DNA from: Caulobacteraceae bacterium
Lineage (GTDB): Bacteria > Pseudomonadota > Alphaproteobacteria > Caulobacterales > Caulobacteraceae
Direction: 5' to 3'
Assembly (NCBI GenBank): GCA_947479185.1
Contig: CANJYY010000183.1
Span: 1 to 5,916 of the forward strand
Length of the DNA: 5,916 nucleotides
Below the pieces are notes generated by a model. It saw only the letters and a list, made by a program, of their open reading frames with translations, made no database searches and was not told the DNA's origin. Within the stretch, counting starts at the first letter, position 1. Each line of letters opens with the position of its first letter. Of this stretch, positions 4,461 through 5,916 are shown one piece after another. The position numbers were made by a program, and so were the translations under genes.

Positions 4461-5378
4461 CTACGCCGCCCGCTTCACCAGCCCCGGCACTTCGGTTTCC
4501 AGGTTGAACGTCACCGGCAGCACGCGCTCGTTGGCCTTCTGCAGCTTCAGCGCCTTGGCGGCTCTCGCGGCGGCGACCTTGGCGAGGCCGAGCGGCGAGA
4601 AGCCGGGCTGGATCTTCGGGACGGCGCCCAGGCGGCGGCGCATGAGGCCGTTGGCGTAGATCACATTGGCCCGCATCAGCGCCGAGGGGGTCATGAACTC
4701 CATCGACAGCGAGACATTGAGCATCGGCCCGTTCTCGATGCGGTGCGGAGCGTTCTGCGGCCAGGTCAGCATGCGGCCGGGCGTCAGCTCGGCCATCGCC
4801 GCGCCGAAGTCCCAGGCCGGATCGAAGGCGAACTGCTCGGCCGTCTCGCGCAGCACGATGGCCTCCAGCGCCTCGGGGCCGACATAGGGATCCTCGACCG
4901 GATAGGCCCAGACCGTCTTCACGCCGCGGATCTGCCACAGCGACACCATCGGCACGTCGAGATGGTAGAAGACCTGGGCGTTGGGCGAGCTGATCAGCAC
5001 GCCGAGATCGCGCTTGAGCGTACGAAGGCCGGGGACCATTGCCTCCTTCTCGGCGAACACCTCGTCGGCCAGGGCCGCATAGTCCGGCAGGTAGTCGTTG
5101 GCGGCGCGCAGGTTCAGCCAGATGCGGCCCTCCTTCGCCATCTGCAGCAGCACCTTGCCGGAGAGATTGCCCGCCACGCCGCGTCGCCAGGTGCGCCACT
5201 CGCGCGGATTCTCGCCCATGGTGAAGACGCCGAGCTTCTCGCGCGGGTAGCGGTCGAGCAGGTCGGCCAGGCCGTCGTCGTCGAACATCGGCCGGGTGTG
5301 GAGGTCGTGGTTGAAGGTCAGCACCTCCTTGCCGAAGGCGTGGGACTTGTCCGGGGTCCAGTCGCGGATGATGGTCAT
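4461..5378 (-). CDS. JmjC/cupin-like putative Fe(II)/2-oxoglutarate oxygenase (305 aa)
   Basis: No close homologue is recognised by name, but the middle of the protein matches the JmjC/Cupin_8 fold. QVFYHLDVPMVSLWQIRGVK (135-154) places His139-x-Asp141 as metal ligands and Lys154 15 residues after the His. That is the spacing of His199, Asp201 and the 2-oxoglutarate-binding Lys214 in the asparaginyl hydroxylase FIH, including the QI[KR]GxK phrase. A distal His212 in MLTWPQNAPHRIENG (203-217) completes the triad, followed by NVSLSMEF, the usual beta-strand. Family members hydroxylate protein side chains or small molecules in the cytoplasm. The substrate here is unknown. Residues 1-130 and 230-305 are unassigned; the tail is Ala/Lys-rich. 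The ATG overlaps the stop of the upstream glycosyltransferase (ATGA), so the two are translationally coupled. A longer frame upstream is antisense-like shadow coding and is rejected. The fold call is good; enzymatic activity is inferred. Confidence 0.78.
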   Translation of the reverse strand: MTIIRDWTPDKSHAFGKEVLTFNHDLHTRPMFDDDGLADLLDRYPREKLGVFTMGENPREWRTWRRGVAGNLSGKVLLQMAKEGRIWLNLRAANDYLPDYAALADEVFAEKEAMVPGLRTLKRDLGVLISSPNAQVFYHLDVPMVSLWQIRGVKTVWAYPVEDPYVGPEALEAIVLRETAEQFAFDPAWDFGAAMAELTPGRMLTWPQNAPHRIENGPMLNVSLSMEFMTPSALMRANVIYANGLMRRRLGAVPKIQPGFSPLGLAKVAAARAAKALKLQKANERVLPVTFNLETEVPGLVKRAA

Positions 5379-5916
5379 GCGCTGCGTCCGTAGAAGTTGA
5401 TCTTGAAGGGGCCGAACCAGAAGGTCTTGCCGAGGCCGCGGGCGGCGCGGTCGAGCGCCTGGGCCCGGTCGGGCGCGCGGATCAACCATTTGACGGCGGC
5501 CACGACGCCGTAGACGGCCGCCTGGGCCAGGCCGATGAGCATCCAGATGGCGACGCCCTTCCAGTCCGGCGGACTGGCGGCGGCGCAGTGGGCGCTGGGG
5601 CCCTGACCGTAGGCGAAGGCGCGGGCCAGGGTGTAGCGCAGGGTCAGACGGTCGGGGACCGGGTCTTCCCAGACCACCGCGTCGGGGGCCCAGGCGAAGC
5701 GGGCGCCGCCAGCCTGCATATGGCCGAACAGCATGTCGTCCTCGCCGCCGATCTGGTTGCGCAGCGTGCTGAACGGCCTGACCGGATCGGGCAGCGAGGC
5801 GCGTTTGAGCAGGCTGTTGCCGCAACCGAAATAGCCCGGCATCGGCCCGGCCAGCGCCGGTCCCTCACGGGAAAAGAAGCGTTCCAGATAGGCGCGGTGG
5901 GCCTTCACCGTTTCCG
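5375..5916 (-). CDS. Family 2 glycosyltransferase, C-terminal part (5' end outside the window)
   Basis: About 180 residues are visible and the frame stays open to the right edge, so the N-terminal nucleotide-sugar-binding half is missing. Counting from the GTG codon at 5908, PGYFGCGNSLLKR (24-36) is the usual acceptor-side segment. GGEDDMLFGHM (54-64) carries the ED motif with the likely catalytic base, and WEDPVPDRLTLRYTLARAFAYGQG (80-103) matches the region that follows it in processive and non-processive GT2 enzymes. A hydrophobic segment at about 116-140 is a probable membrane helix, followed by a basic, probably cytoplasmic tail ending in FWFGPFKINFYGRS. Such enzymes transfer sugars from nucleotide donors to lipid-linked glycans or polysaccharides at the inner membrane. 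The sugar and acceptor cannot be told. The codon at 5908 is not the real start. It overlaps the JmjC-like gene by 4 bases. Confidence 0.85.
   Translation of the reverse strand, partial: ETVKAHRAYLERFFSREGPALAGPMPGYFGCGNSLLKRASLPDPVRPFSTLRNQIGGEDDMLFGHMQAGGARFAWAPDAVVWEDPVPDRLTLRYTLARAFAYGQGPSAHCAAASPPDWKGVAIWMLIGLAQAAVYGVVAAVKWLIRAPDRAQALDRAARGLGKTFWFGPFKINFYGRSA

Noticed and set aside
4276..5199. 307-codon minus-strand frame overlapping the JmjC-like gene
   Set aside because: Wrong frame relative to the motif-bearing protein, Arg/Gly-rich, and it runs through the inverted repeat at 4353-4448.
5379..5825. N-terminal extension of the JmjC-like frame upstream of ATG 5378
   Set aside because: It lies out of frame inside the glycosyltransferase gene, is Arg/Gly/Pro-rich, and the ATGA overlap gives a normal coupled start.

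Overview
This is a very GC-rich window with dense coding and codon use strongly biased to G/C at third positions. Protein style and intergenic repeats suggest an alphaproteobacterium of the Caulobacter/Phenylobacterium type. That placement is an inference from style, not a database match. Seven genes can be supported: two run off the window ends and five are complete.

Layout. At the left edge is the N-terminus of a nitroreductase-family protein (minus strand). It diverges from a small exported protein of unknown function (plus, 124 aa). Next comes a lipoprotein beta-propeller of the sorbosone/glucose dehydrogenase (PQQ) family (plus, 450 aa). This converges on a thiolase (minus, 390 aa) that has a clear intrinsic terminator and a candidate promoter/operator. 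Upstream of the thiolase, also on the minus strand, are a flavin reductase-domain protein (174 aa) and then a translationally coupled pair. The first gene of the pair is the C-terminal part of a family 2 glycosyltransferase, and the second is a JmjC/cupin-like protein (305 aa) overlapping it by ATGA.

How the genes work together. Most are unrelated metabolic genes: periplasmic sugar or alcohol oxidation, acyl-CoA thiolysis or condensation, and flavin reduction. The exception is the glycosyltransferase/JmjC-like pair. The JmjC-like protein keeps the His-x-Asp...His iron triad and a lysine at the spacing used for 2-oxoglutarate by FIH-type hydroxylases. A modification step tied to glycan synthesis is a reasonable hypothesis.

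The non-coding DNA is the most unusual part. Four stop codons in the window are followed, within 0 to 12 bases, by a long palindromic repeat element; three different families are represented. One family, seen twice, is built of 7-base TAGGGRY units. The gene's own TAG stop is the first unit, and further units follow in register. The array places stops in all reading frames, can fold into a long hairpin and contains G-quadruplex motifs. A second family is present as an inverted pair of about 48 bp copies whose differences are compensatory, which is good evidence that the hairpins are maintained. A third is a roughly 96 bp inverted repeat after the JmjC-like gene. No CRISPR array, tRNA, rRNA or transposase gene was seen.
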